From: Liolophura sinensis
Taxonomy: Eukaryota; Mollusca; Polyplacophora; Chitonida; Chitonidae
Assembly (NCBI RefSeq): GCF_032854445.1
Contig: NC_088301.1
Span: forward strand, 27,140,402 to 27,204,401
Reading direction: 5' to 3'
DNA: 64,000 bases
Both the position numbers and the translations under genes were made by a program. Positions 23,301-37,400 of the stretch are shown one piece after another. Numbering within the stretch: the stretch's first letter is position 1; every line of letters starts with the position of its first letter. A model generated the notes under the pieces. The model did no database searches. It saw only the letters and a program-made list of their open reading frames with translations, and was not told the DNA's origin.

Positions 23301-26300
23301 CATGTAACTGCAACAGGGATATTTACTTTCCTTTCTCTAATGAACAACTTTTTCATATCTTCACTTTTCCATACAGCTGGAAAAAAAAATGTAATATTCC
23401 GGTTTCAACATTCCTAATATTTGTCCCAAAAATAAAAAGAATTAGTTGTAAAAAGCCTGCAACCTACAGGTGCCATTGATAATCTGGTTCATACTGTACA
23501 CAGAATTAAAACTTCATTAAGTTTTAGTCTATGACTGCTATTTTTTTCTTTTTGTCTCTGTAGCAAAACTGACAAATGACTACTGTAATTCTTGAACCTT
23601 TTTGCAGGTTAGCAAGGTGTTTAATCAAGCATATTCTGGGGGCATTATTATGTGTGAACTGATAAAACTAGACTTTCTCTGAAGCCCTGAAATTGGCCAA
23701 CACAACGAATGCCGATTTGCCTCAAAAATTGAAGTGCAACGGTGCATAAATCACATTAATAGTTGCTCTTTAATATGTGAAAAGGTTGAGGAATTAGGGT
23801 ATGGGCATTTTTTTTATTATTAAAAAGATGGACAGTCCAAAATTATCTGTGAAATTCACTGCCATACATTTACAAGACTCAAGCCAAGTACCTAACTAAC
23901 ATACACATACAAGGTGTCATGACTTCCTCTGACGTAAAGCATATCTCTACAATATGAGATCTTTATTGATACTCAGTGAATTTACCTAGTTATGAAGTGG
24001 TATATTATAAAGGATATCAATCAACGAGACTACCAGCTGTTCTTTTCAAATACAGTTGCACAACAAGCATCGTCTTCTATTTACAAACTTTACAAAAAGT
24101 CTGATTTCAAAGTATGTGTTGGATAGGATAAACCGATTATTTTTTTTCTTCTTAGCTTTACAAAAAAGTACTTATAAATTACTTTCTATTACACTTATGT
24201 CAGTTCCTTACCGCTTTGCTCTGGCTAATTCATATGTGTGAGACTTTGTACAAGAACAAACCTGGAATGATTCTTTATCACAAAGCACATCGTAACATCT
24301 CTCTAACGGTTGGTCCCTGAACTCTTCACTGATGGAGGAAGACTGTGGAGTATCTTTCTCCAAATCAAGCTCAGATGTCTCCTTTCCGGGTGTGCCAGGT
24401 ACGAACACATCCGAACTGGACTCCGTTTGAGAGGAGACTCGACTTGGAGGCTGTAAAGATCAAAGAGAAAAAGATAAATAACTTTATAAAGTTATATATA
24501 GTAAAAATAAATTTTGACAACAGCTACAGCACTGGCAACACTTTTACTGCACGTTAATCTAAATGACCTAAAATCTTCGTTCACGCATAACTTTCTCATT
24601 TTCCCTGATGCGGAGAGTCTTCCTGACTTCAGAAAGGTCCTTTAAAATTTGCTTCTCCTACCGGAACAATGTGACGATATTTTATGACACTTTATATATA
24701 ATAAATGCATTTTTGGGGTGTAATATTCAGTCATTTTAATTGGGTACATTTACATTTTGTCTGAACATTTACACAAAAGTACACACTCGATACAATCACT
24801 GAGATGTGCGTCAACAGTAACCAGCACTGTCAACATAACAGTCGTTTACTTGAAGTTAAAATGCTGTAATCAAGAACTGTTTACTTAGATGATGGTGGTC
24901 ATCCTTATGGATGGAGGGAGCTATCAGAGATCACAAATGAACACAAATTTTGATCATTAGCTTGTATTGTGGTATGTTTGTCAGTGCCTGCGTAAACTGA
25001 CCTTACTGATTGGAGAAATCTTATTGGTCCTCAGGTAATGGAGGGCAACGGTCCAAAAATGTGTCTCAGACTCATCCCCAAACAACCTTAAACAACAGAG
25101 TACATACTGATTAATAGTCCTATAACACTAGACCAAATGTACACATCCATCGATACAGTGTGATACAGCTCTAAGTTGTTGCACACCTGAGATATCACTG
25201 TTCAATGTACACAAAATCGCCTACACTGAGACAACCAAAAGCACTGCTCATGTTATCAGTTTTATCCAATCAGGTTCCAAAAGCACTGCTCATGTTATCA
25301 GTTTTATCCAACCAGGTGCCAAAAGCACTGCTCATGTTATCAGTTTTATCCAACCAGGTTCCAAAAGCACTGCTCATGTTATCAGTTTTATCCAATCAGG
25401 TTCCAAAAGCACTGCTCATGTTATCAGTTTTATCCAATCAGGTTCCAAAAGCACTGCTCATGTTATCAGTTTTATCCAACCAGGTGCCAAAAGCACTGCT
25501 CATGTTATCAGTTTTATCCAACCAGGTGCCAAAAGCACTGCTCATGTTATCAGTTTTATCCAATCAGGTGCCAAAAGCACCATTCATGTTATCGGTTTTA
25601 TCCAATCAGGTGCCAAAAACACTGTTCATGTTATCAGTTTTATCCAATCAGATGCCAAAAGCACTGCTCATGTTATCAGTTTTATCCAATCAGGTTCCAA
25701 AAGCACTGCTCATGTTATCAGTTTTATCCAATCAGGTTCCAAAAGCACTGCTCATGTTATCAGTTTTATCCAATCAGGTTCCAAAAGCACTGCTCATGTT
25801 ATCAGTTTTATCCAACCAGGTGCCAAAAGCACTGCTCATGTTATCAGTTTTATCCAACCAGGTGCCAAAAGCACTGCTCATGTTATCAGTTTTATCCAAT
25901 CAGGTGCCAAAAGCACCATTCATGTTATCAGTTTTATCCAATCAGATGCCAAAAGCACTGCCTGTGTTATTAGTTTTATCCAATCAGATGCCAAAAGCAC
26001 TGCTTGTGTTATCAGTTTTATCCAATCAAGTGGGAGCTATTTCTATGACCTGAGGACACAGCAGTTTCTGCTTACCTGAACCCTGTTCTGCCTTTCTTAT
26101 GTAAACCATATGTAAGTCGGGTAAGAGTGACATGACATCGTATTTCTGAATGCTCTCTAAACATGGCACATACGATGGCCTCGTAAGAATGTCTGTGAAA
26201 ATTCAGGTCTGTTTTCCCCTCTTTCTAAATAACTTCAGCCTCAGGAGCACAAAGCCATTTTAAACTTAAGTCAGATGGAGGACTTAGCCAGAATTCTAAG

Positions 26301-29300
26301 TGTTTAAGTAGTATTAAAGTAAAAATTCTTTGGGTAAGTTACAATTTTAGCGCAGTAAAAGTAAGTGCAAATTACTACAACAATATCCCTTGACTGACTA
26401 TGGGTTAGAGGTGAAATAAAGATATATAAGACGGCTTGTGCAAAATCAGTATGCAGACAGAAACGCGAGCAAATAGCAGAAGAAGCTGAGTACCTACCTG
26501 GCTACTAACAGACATCTGTGAGCTGTGCCAAACTTACAGACAGGAAGGTAATCCGACAACTCACTGAAACATGGCAGACAGGTGGGAAATTAATGAACGC
26601 AAAAAGTGATCAAATTAACCACAGTAATTATATACACGTGGCTTGCTTTTCTTATTTATAAAGCCAAACCGCTTTCCACCAAAACCATATCCCATTAACA
26701 TTATTCCTTTTATTCCAAGCTTCTACTGGAGATTAGGTAAACAAATCCAGATTTAAATCAAATTTTTTTCAAGAATTGCTCAAAATAATGTCTGTCAGTA
26801 AATATCAGATATACTTCGGAGGTTTGAAAAAGTTATAATGTGACCCGCTACATAAATGTCACAAACTGTCTCACCTATATGTATACTTAATGGTAACATG
26901 TGCACGGATGAGGCTGACATTTTGTGAAAGGTAATTATTTGGGCTATTCCAAAACAGCAAAAATTTGATTCACTTTGATTTAATTTTTATTTTTGTTTTA
27001 ATGAAATTCTATCTTTTTCTTTAAACATCTCCATTTTCCTTTCGCATATACAACAAACACTGTTATGTAAAGCTTTCTCCTAAGAAAATGTTATTTTCTT
27101 TCTTTAAGAGTTATTAATTTGATTGTTGATCATGTCAATAGAACTCTGGGATATTTCTCTCACATGAGGAGAAAGTTAGTCTTATGGGTGGAGTAAAACA
27201 AAACAGGCCTTGAAGGAAACCACTGCACCCTGACAGGCACTTAACAAATATCCCGACACAAAGCTGCAGCCAAGTATGTGAGATTTTTCTTATTGGCTAG
27301 AAAGACGTAATTGATCTCTTCAGGTTTTGTTTTAGTTTATATCTGTCCACAAGCTACATGTAAAAAGCTGAAAACCACAGTGTATATGTGTATGCGAACT
27401 CACTGATCCAGCACTTCCAGCTGTTGGTTAATGCTTTTCTCCAGCTCTGCATCACTCTCTTCCATTCCCTCCAGCTTCAGGGAAAACTCTGTTTTCCAAG
27501 GTTGGTGCTGCAGGAGACATTTCAACAACAACGCTGCCTTGGATGAGAGCAGGTGTGGGCAAAATACCGGTTCTGGTAAAAGGAAGAAATATATATATAT
27601 AAATAATACACTGAATTATGGCATATTTGTATGACATAGTTAATGTACAAATGGCATAGTTAATGTACAAATGACATAGTTAATGTACAAAATGTACGTA
27701 CAGACTTTCATCATGTTTTTCTAATACGAAAAAGCAAAATGGCAGTGTGAGGCTGAACTATAAATGAAAACTCTTTTCTAAATATGTAACGATTATTAGA
27801 AATTTATTAATTTCACGAGTTTTGAGATAGGATGTTACTACACCAGAGTGATGCCCTTTGTGATGTGACTTTGTTTCTTTACAAGACGGTGAGGTCAATC
27901 TGACACTCCTTGGCTGAGGTGGTATACAGCACATGCATACACACAACTAATTTTATTTATTTGATTGGTGTTTTACGCCGTACTCAAGAATATTTCACTT
28001 ATACGACGACGGCCAGCATTATGGTGGGTGGAAACCGGGCACAGCCTGAGGGAAACCCACGACCATCCGCAGGTTGCTGGCAGACCTTCCCACTTACGAC
28101 AACTAATTAAAGTTAGATCAATCATTTGAATTATATTCTTGCATGAGTTTGGGTGTCAAATATTGCAAAAATATTATCTTGAAAGTTTCAAACACTGTGT
28201 ACTCTACATTTATTTGTTCTTTCTATAATATGCCCTTCTCTAAATTTACATGTACGTGTACTTTTGTCTGTAGTGAAATTCAATACACCTGGCAGTTCCC
28301 TCTCCTCCACAGCTGCTGAGACACTGATCAGCCTGACACACCTGTAATCAGCATAACTCACCTGGCAGGTCCCTCTCCTCCACAGCTGCTGAGACAGTCA
28401 TCAGTCTGACATACCTGTAATCAGCATAACTCACCTGGCAGGTCTCTCTCCTCCACAGCTGATGAGACAGTCATCAGCCTGACACACCTGTAATCAGCAT
28501 AACTCACCTGGCAGGTCTCTCTCCTCCACAGCTGCTGAGACAGTCATCAGCCTGACACACCTGTAATCAGCATAACTCACCTGGCAGGTCTCTCTCCTCC
28601 ACAGCTGCTGAGACAGTCATCAGCCTGACACATCTGTAATCAGCATAACTCACCTGGCAGGTCCCTCTCCTCCACAGCTGATGAGACAGTCATCAGCCTG
28701 ACACACCTGTAATCAGCATAACTCACCTGGCAGGTCCCTCTCCTCCACAGCTGCTGAGACAGTCATCAGTCTGACACACCTGTAATCAGCATAACTCACC
28801 TGGCAGGTCTCTCTCCTCCACAGCTGCTGAGACAGTCATCAGCCTGACACACCTGTAATCAGCATAACTCACCTGGCAGGTCTCTCTCCTCCACAGCTGC
28901 TGAGGCAGTCATCAGCCTGACACACCTGTAATCAGCATAACTCACCTGGCAGGTCTCTCTCCTCCACAGCTGCTGGGACAGTCATCAGCCTGACACACCT
29001 GTAATCAGCATAACTCACCTGGCAGGTCTCTCTCCTCCACAGCTGCTGAGACAGTCATCAGCCTGACACACCTGTAATCAGCATAACTCACCTGGCAGGT
29101 CCCTCTCCTCCACAGCTGATGAGACAGTGATCAGCCTGACATACCTGTAATCAGCATAACTCACCTGGCAGGTCCCTCTTCTCTACAGCTGCTGAAACAG
29201 TGATCAGCTTGACACACCTGTAATCAGCATAACTCACCTGGCAGGTCCCTCTTCTCTACAGCTGCTGAAACAGTGATCAGCCTTACACACCTGTAATCAG

Positions 29301-32300
29301 CATAACTCACCTGGCAGGTCCCTCTCCTCTACAGCTGCTGAAACAGTGATCAGCTTGACACACCTGTAATCAGCATAACTCACCTGGCAGGTCTCTCTCC
29401 TCTACAGCTGCTGAGGCAGTGGTCAGTTTAAGATCCATCACACGAACACACCCATCCTCTGTGGTTATGACTGGTTTGTCAGAGCATGACCACTCAGCAT
29501 CAATAATACGAGACATCTCCTTTGGAGTCTTAATGCTATACAGACTTTTACCCTATAAGACAAAACACATGCTAGTATTTCAATAAAAATTCACTTTGTC
29601 ATACAATAGCATATTGCATTATAACCTTAACATAGCAAAAACCATGTTACACTTTTACTATGTTTACCCAAAAACCCTTTTACCCTAACACAGAGAAAAC
29701 AAATTTTCCCTTGTTCAGGCAAAAACCCTTTTACCCTAACACAGAGAAAACAAAACATATTACAAACTCAGCCAAGGGGGCCAAACATCCTATTGTTATA
29801 TAACTATAAAAGCAGATTCCCCTAGTTTTGATTCACATGTCAGGACAAAAATATGAGTCCTGTTTGGAGCACAGTCCTGCTAGTTTTGAACCCGATTCTC
29901 CAATCAATAGCGACTGATGGTCGAGTAGATTAACTACACCGAGCATGATAACTTTGCCCACCTCTACAGCATCCCAGATCTCCAGCCCACTACTGAACAT
30001 GGCCAGGAATCTCATGTTACCCCGACCTGGGGCAAACCGGATCTTCTTCACCCAGCCACGGTTTGTTGGGAAATATCTAGGTGATGAAACGAAGAGATAT
30101 TTGACATATAATATAATTAACAATTAATTTCATATCCCAAAACTGAAAGTAATGATGTTCATTACAGGACATAAAGTCAGTACACAAACCTTGAACAAAA
30201 TATGAGCATACCATTAGTGACTCATGGAAAGTCCAATTAGTCACATGGCTACTCAGTGACTCAAGGAAAGTCCAATTAGTCACATGGCTACTCAGTGACT
30301 CAAGGAAAGTCCAATTAGTCACAAGGCTACTCAGTGACTCAAGGAAAGTCCAATTAGTCACATGGCTACTCAGTGACTCAAGGAAAGTCCAATTAGTCAC
30401 ATGGCTACTCAGTGACTCAAGGAAAGTCCAATTAGTCACATGGCTACTCAGTGACTCAAGGAAAGTCCAATTAGTCACATGGCTACTCAGTGACCCAAGG
30501 AAAGTCCAATTAGTCACATGGCTACTCAGTGACTCAAGGAAAGTCCAATTAGTCACATGGCTACTCAGTGACTCAAGGAAAGTCCAATTAGTCACATGGC
30601 CACTCAGTGACTCAAGGAAAGTCCAATTAGTCACATGGCTACTCAGTGACTCAAGGAAAGTCCAATTAGTCACATGGCTACTCAGTGACCCAAGGAAAGT
30701 CCAATTAGTCACATGGCCACTCAGTGACTCAAGGAAAGTCCAATTAGTCACATGGCTACTCAGTGACTCAAGGAAAGTCCAATTAGTCACATGGCCACTC
30801 AGTGACTCAAGGAAAGTCCAATTAGTCACATGGCTACTCAGTGACTCAAGGAAAGTCCAATTAGTCACATGGCTACTCAGTGACCCAAGGAAAGTCCAAT
30901 TAGTCACATGGCCACTCAGTGACTCAAGGAAAGTCCAATTAGTCACATGGCTACTCAGTGACTCAAGGAAAGTCCAATTAGTCACATGGCCACTCAGTGA
31001 CTCAAGGAAAGTCCAATTAGTCACATGGCTACTCAGTGACTCAAGGAAAGTCCAATTAGTCACATGGCTACTCAGTGACCCAAGGAAAGTCCAATTAGTC
31101 ACATGGCCACTCAGTGACTCAAGGAAAGTCCAATTAGTCACATGGCTACTCAGTGACTCAAGGAAAGTCCAATTAGTCACATGGCCACTCAGTGACTCAA
31201 GGAAAGTCCAATTAGTCACATGGCTACTCAGTGACTCAAGGAAAGTCCAATTAGTCACATGGCTACTCAGTGACCCAAGGAAAGTCCAATTAGTCACATG
31301 GCTACTCAGTGACTCAAGGAAAGTCCAATTAGTCACATGGCTACTCAGTGACTCAAGGAAAGTCCAATTAGTCACATGGCTACTCAGTGACTCAAGAAAA
31401 GTCTAAAGAAGTTACAGGGCCACTCAGTGACTCCTGAGTAAAATTAGTTACACAGTGACTCAAGAAAAGTCAAAATAGTTACACAATTACTCAGTGACTC
31501 TTGCAAAGTCAAATTAGTTACTTAATTACTAAGTGACTCATGGAAAGCCAAACAAGATACATGGCTTCTCAGTGACTCAAGAAAAGTCAAATTAGTTACA
31601 CATTCACTCGGTAACTCATGGAAAGCCAAATTAGTTTCACAGCTACTCACTGACAAGATATGTGGTTAGTATCCCTCATACTGGGCTTGACCCTATCACC
31701 CTATATAAAGGTTAATGACCCCATAAATTTCCATATCCTGTCACTGAGTAACTGTGTAACTAATCTATCTCACAGAAGATCCATCAATACGGAGCGGAAG
31801 ACAAATTTTATCAGTTTTGACAGCCACACAAAGGGAGGTAACTTTCTCTGCATTCGCCAATGACACAGGCTGCAAGATTCAGAAATATACAAGGTGAAGC
31901 TGCACTAAAACGGTCACTGGTTTTACTATTTATTTACATTTATTTATTTGATTGAGGTTTTACGCTGTACTTAATGATATTTGACTGATACGACAGCGGC
32001 CAGAATCACGGTAGGAGGAAAGCAGGCAGAGCCCGGGAGGACACCCACGATCATCCGCAGGTTGCTCACTACTTATTTACATATTGGTCACTGTAATACT
32101 TTTGATTTTGTTTATTCAGGCTACTTACTTTGACTTTTTATTTTTCAGGTCCCAAATATTAATGTGTCCTTCAACATCTCCAAAGATGATCTGGTCACCT
32201 TTCCAGGCTATACTGTTCACCACAGCCATTCCAGGCTACAACAACAACAACAACACACAGCGATATACCCCTCGTACAAAACAATACCAAATGAGCCAAT

Positions 32301-34445
32301 GAGCACTGTAGGAAATCCTACTCCACTACACTTGAAGTATCTTAGTACATCTGTGTATTAAGGAATTTAGCTTTGAAGAAATAACCGATTTCTAATTTTT
32401 TTTTCAGCTGTATAATGGCTATATACGTGTTTAAAACTGCAATGTGTAAATTCACTCATGCATTCTTGTCTTTGTGGATGGTCCAATGAAATTCCAAATG
32501 TTTAAATACAAATGTTATGAAAAAAAACAAGAAATAAACCACTATTATGTCACCTTTGGCTAAAGTGTCATTCCTTAATTTGGAATCCCATTCAATTGCT
32601 TTTTCAAAAAACTTTTCACAATATCCTAGATACAATGTACATGTCATGTAGCACAGGTGTACCTTGAAAAGAGGTATAAATACAGGATGGAATCTGAAAA
32701 AAATGTTTTTGTGTTTCATTTAAGATGAGTTTGTGGTAGTTTGACGTACATGTCGCAAACTACACAAAGGTACAATGAAAGAGAAACCGCCTGATAAATC
32801 GCTGGGCTCACCTCTGCCGGTATTTTGCTGCTGTCCGTGATGGTGCTGCCCTCTACAATGAAGTGGTACACCACGGATTCAGAATCTGTGATGATGACAT
32901 GTTCCTTCGCTGGAGATCTTAGAGCGTTCTTGGAGTCGCTGAAACGGTAGAAAAACTTTTTCATGCAGATACAACTAGTGCACACTGTGAACACATGTTC
33001 TGGACTTTAAGGATAACTATAAAAACTGCAAACACCTTTTTGCCCTCTTTTTTATACTAGAAATCAAATATCCTTTAAATTCTAAGATGCAGGTGGGGGG
33101 GGCGGGGGGGGGGGGGAAACAGACTGAGCCATGATCTGTCACTCAACACTGGCTTTGTATGGACAACTGTGGTAATTTTCGGCTTTTTATTATCTTAATC
33201 TGAATTATTTTCCAATACTTGCTCAAAACTACATATTAATAAATTCATATAAAAGTTTCTCACAACCTGTTATTCCTACTTGCAAAAACCTGGGGCTCTC
33301 AATATTTTGGCAAACTGACATCGAACACTGCTTATTTAGAATCAGTTATAGATCTTTTCTAATTATTAAATCTGCAAACTGTACTATGTTAAAAAAAAAA
33401 ATTATTAAAAAGCAAGCCATGTTCAGTGGTTAAAAAACTTACCTGTTTGACATCTCACTATACAGCAGCATGATTGGATGGAAAAGCGACAGGTGTGAGT
33501 AATGATAAAGGGGTTTATGATATATCGGAGCCCTGGATCTACTGTACATGTCTGATAAGAATGGGCTGACAATGTAACAATGTCATGAGCTGCGTTTTAG
33601 GGGGTTTAGTTTGTTTGATTGGTGTTTTACGCTGTACTCAAGAATATTTCTCTCATACAATGGTGGCCAGCATTACAGTGGGAGGAAACCGGGCCAAGCC
33701 AGGGGGAACCCCAAGATCATCCGCAGGTTGCAGGTGGAACTTTCTATGTAAGACCAAAGAGGAGGCCAGCAGGAGCTGGACTTGAACTCACAGCGATCGC
33801 ATTAGTGAGAGGGTCGTGGGTCATTATGCTGTGCTAGCATGCTAGCCAGCAGGCCATTGAAGTCCCTTAGAGCCTTTAGTGGAAATGTTAAACTACAACA
33901 ATATGGTAGAAGTTTCCAAGAATGTTGTCAAACTCTTGCACATCTTCAAACTGAACTCTTCAAACGAGAGCACACAAGTACATGTATACAAAAATGACAA
34001 TGGCAAAATAAAGGATTCTTTCTCGGTTTCATCACACCATAATGTTTGCTGACATGAGAGTGAAATATTGAGTGCAGTGTAAAACACCAATCAAATACAT
34101 AATTAATAATAATCAAGCATTCCCTTTCTAAATATGCAAAACTTATTCATGAAGCAAGCTGTGATCAAACTTGATTGAAGTGGCCACAAAATGTACTTTC
34201 ACACAAAATCAAATTTTATCAAACTTTTAAATTTAAAAAAAAAATTTAATTTTTATCGATTTTATCAAAATAAAAGTAGTTACCGCAAAAAAAATCAACA
34301 GCCAATCAGAATCAAGAGTATATATTTACAAACCTTATGGGCTGATCCATAACTTAATATACTTGGGATGGGTGAGTTTTGAATATTTGATGCCAGGCTC
34401 CACATAGTGAACCTGCACACAACATTTTATGTAATTCCGAGAGGC

Positions 34446-34476
<31 letters not shown>

Positions 34477-37400
34477 AGTAGTATCCCTTGCTTTTGTCGA
34501 AGGTTGCGATTAAAATATCACCAAAGACAGTGTCAGAAGCCTGCTCTCTGCCATGCACTGCCCAGACAGACAGATTTTCTGGAAAATCTTCTGCTTTTTA
34601 CAGCCTGGTTTCAGAAGGCTTGTTAGGGCTTTTGGAAGTGGTAGAGTTCAAATCCAGTGGACAGAAATAATGTTCTAGAAGAAGAGGTTAAATTGAGTTG
34701 ACCTCGGATTTTACCTCCCAGAGGGGTCAGTGATGGCTGTAATGGCAGGTCCCGGGGGTGCCTCCTGGTTGGTGGGGGGACTCTCGTGTCTCTGTAACAG
34801 ACGTCTCTTCAGGGTCTTGATGGCATGTGAAGGGGACCACTCCTGTGACAACAATCAGGGTGAATTGAAATGAAACTTTTATTTACAGAGGGTATAAAAC
34901 TGTCAAATTTGCTTGTCACAGAAGCCCCTCTACAACAACATATGGATAAGCATGGACAGTTTATGCCAAATTTGGATTATTCCATTTGTGAAATTTGAAG
35001 AAATTCATTAACACAATAATGACAATGATGTTATAATATCACAATGTGAATTCAAAACATGGCAAGACCTGTGCACTCGGATTGTGGTCAAAATGTGTAA
35101 ATCGCACAGGTTGCTTTGTTGAGTAGCTCTGTATGGAACAGCCCTGGCATTTCAGGGTGAGGCGTTACTGAAGACTGTGACAACGCAATGTGATATTTTT
35201 ACAGCTGTTGCAGAGTGTTTGTGAGAAATTTACTGCATCACTGTTGTTGTGGCCTTCAGAATGATGACATGTCGTCCTCATGCTGTTATTCACAGCCTGC
35301 ACTCAAGTGAAATGGGCTGAATTCTATGTGAAATTCTATGCCATAGACTGCACTCAAGTGAAATGGGCTGAATTCTATGTGAAATTCTATGTCACAGCCT
35401 GCACTCAAGTGAAATGGACTGAATTCTATGTGAAATTCTAAGCCACGGACTGCACTCAAGTGAAATGGGCTGAATTCTATGTGAAATTCTGTCATAGACT
35501 GCACTCAAGTGAAATGGACTGAATTCTATGTGAAATTCTATGTCGTAGACTGCACTCAAGTGAAATGGGCTGAATTCTATGTGAAATTCTATGTCGTAGA
35601 CTGCACTCAAGTGAAATGGGCTGAATTCTATGTGAAATTCTATGTCATAGACTGCACTCAAGTGAAATGGGCTGAATTCTATGTGAAATTCTATGTCGTA
35701 GACTGCACTCAAGTGAAATGGGCTGCATTCTATGCGAAATTCTATGTCATAGACTGCACTCAAGTGAAATGGGCTGAATTCTATGTGAAATTCTATGTCA
35801 TAGACTGCACTTGAGTGAAATGGGCTCATTTCAGAGCCATCCTTCTTCTACATACAAATAAACATTTCTGCCACATTACCATTTTGATGGCATCAACGTT
35901 TAGTGCCTCCATCTTGTTTGCGCCCCACAGCCCAACATTTTTCACATTATGACATGTGTTAATGTATGTAACACAGTGTGGTAATTAAATCTACTGACAT
36001 CCATTACTACATTTTATTACATTTTTCACATTATGACATGTGTTCATGTATCTAACATATAGTGTGGTAATTAAATCTACTGACATCCATTACTACATTT
36101 TATTACACTTTTCACATTATGACATGTGTTAATGTATCTAACATACAGTGCCATAATTAAATCTACTGACATCCATTACTACATTTTATTGCACTTTTCA
36201 CATTATGACATGTGTTAATGTATCTAACATACAGTGCCATAATTAAATCTACTGACATCCATTACTACATTTTATTACACTTTTCACATTATGACATGTG
36301 TTAATGTATCTAACATACAGTGCCATAATTAAATCTACTGACATCCATTACTACATTTTATTACACTTTTCACATTATGACATGTGTTAATGTATCTAAC
36401 ATATAGTGCCATAATTAAATCTACTGACATCCATTAACTACATAATTATCTTAAAGGTGGAGAAAACATAAAAATGACATAAAGTTCAGATGAAAGAGTG
36501 CGAATATTATTCTTAAATGTTTATTCTGATTTTTCCTTAAGGAGAAAAAGACTCTTGTAAATAATTTGTGTATGGCAGGTATTTGGGACCACCTTTTGAT
36601 ATTTATAGTCTTTGTTTAATAATGTCATAAATAAATATTGTTGCACTATCACTGTTCTTTTCAGCTAACAAATGTATTAACCATCAATTTGGATCATATT
36701 TATATTTTTAATGTGTTCATAAATATTATCATAATTTAGGTTAAATGCATTTGTTTCGATATAAACAATAAATTTACATTCAAATAAATTTATCAGACAA
36801 GCATCATATAACATTATTATTCAACAAAGATATATACCAAAAGTTGGTCCCAAATACCCACCATACAAAAATATTTTCAAATACCCTTTTCTCTTGAAAA
36901 AAAAAATCTAAAAAAATATTAAAGATCATATTTGCAAAAAAGTTTTGACACTCTTTCATCTGATTTTGGCATCATTTTTATGTTTTCTTCTCCTTTAAAG
37001 CTGTTAATAAATAAATATCAAGAAATATGTCCCACGACTCAAGTTTTGGCATTGATATTTAAAGATACACATAAACCCAAACTGCTCATTTCGCATGTTG
37101 TCAGGCATGATGAACATGGTCGTTTACCAACAAACACAAATTAATCTGCCTGATGACATCATGATGTTTGCAACTTGCAAATTAGGTCTATTATTAAAAT
37201 GATCTAGATATAATCCTAAAACCTCACAGATTTGAAGAGTTTGGAAAATGTATTAGTCCAGTGAAAGGGGCTACATATGAACTTCACAGAAATGACAAGA
37301 TAGCCTGCTCAGATGAGATAACATTCATCTAACATGTCCTAAACATGTATTATGTCTGTGTCGGATTTTGTTGAGGATTTAGGCCAGTTCCGAGCATCTG

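Noticed and set aside
25205-26053. 282-codon open frame on the plus strand
   Set aside because: Pure 42-bp repeat (14-codon unit), antisense to WDR11 and with no start or end features of a gene.
25205-26053. CRISPR-like interpretation of the regular arrays
   Set aside because: Units are contiguous, without unique spacers, and lie in introns of an animal gene; these are minisatellites.
30077-31375. 432-codon open frame on the minus strand
   Set aside because: It is the 39-bp minisatellite read in frame (13-codon unit without stops) and extends out of WDR11 exon 20 only by chance.
31750-31880. Possible WDR11 exon near a GGGAGGTAACTT motif
   Set aside because: Exons 19 and 20 already join in phase with no missing residues. 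The GGGAGGTAACT word recurs elsewhere in the window as a short dispersed motif.
34340-34418. Possible extra WDR11 exon (acceptor TGCAG, open 26 codons, donor AAG|GTTTGT)
   Set aside because: Its end phase does not fit exon 17, and joining the two creates a stop; exon 16 to exon 17 directly keeps the frame.
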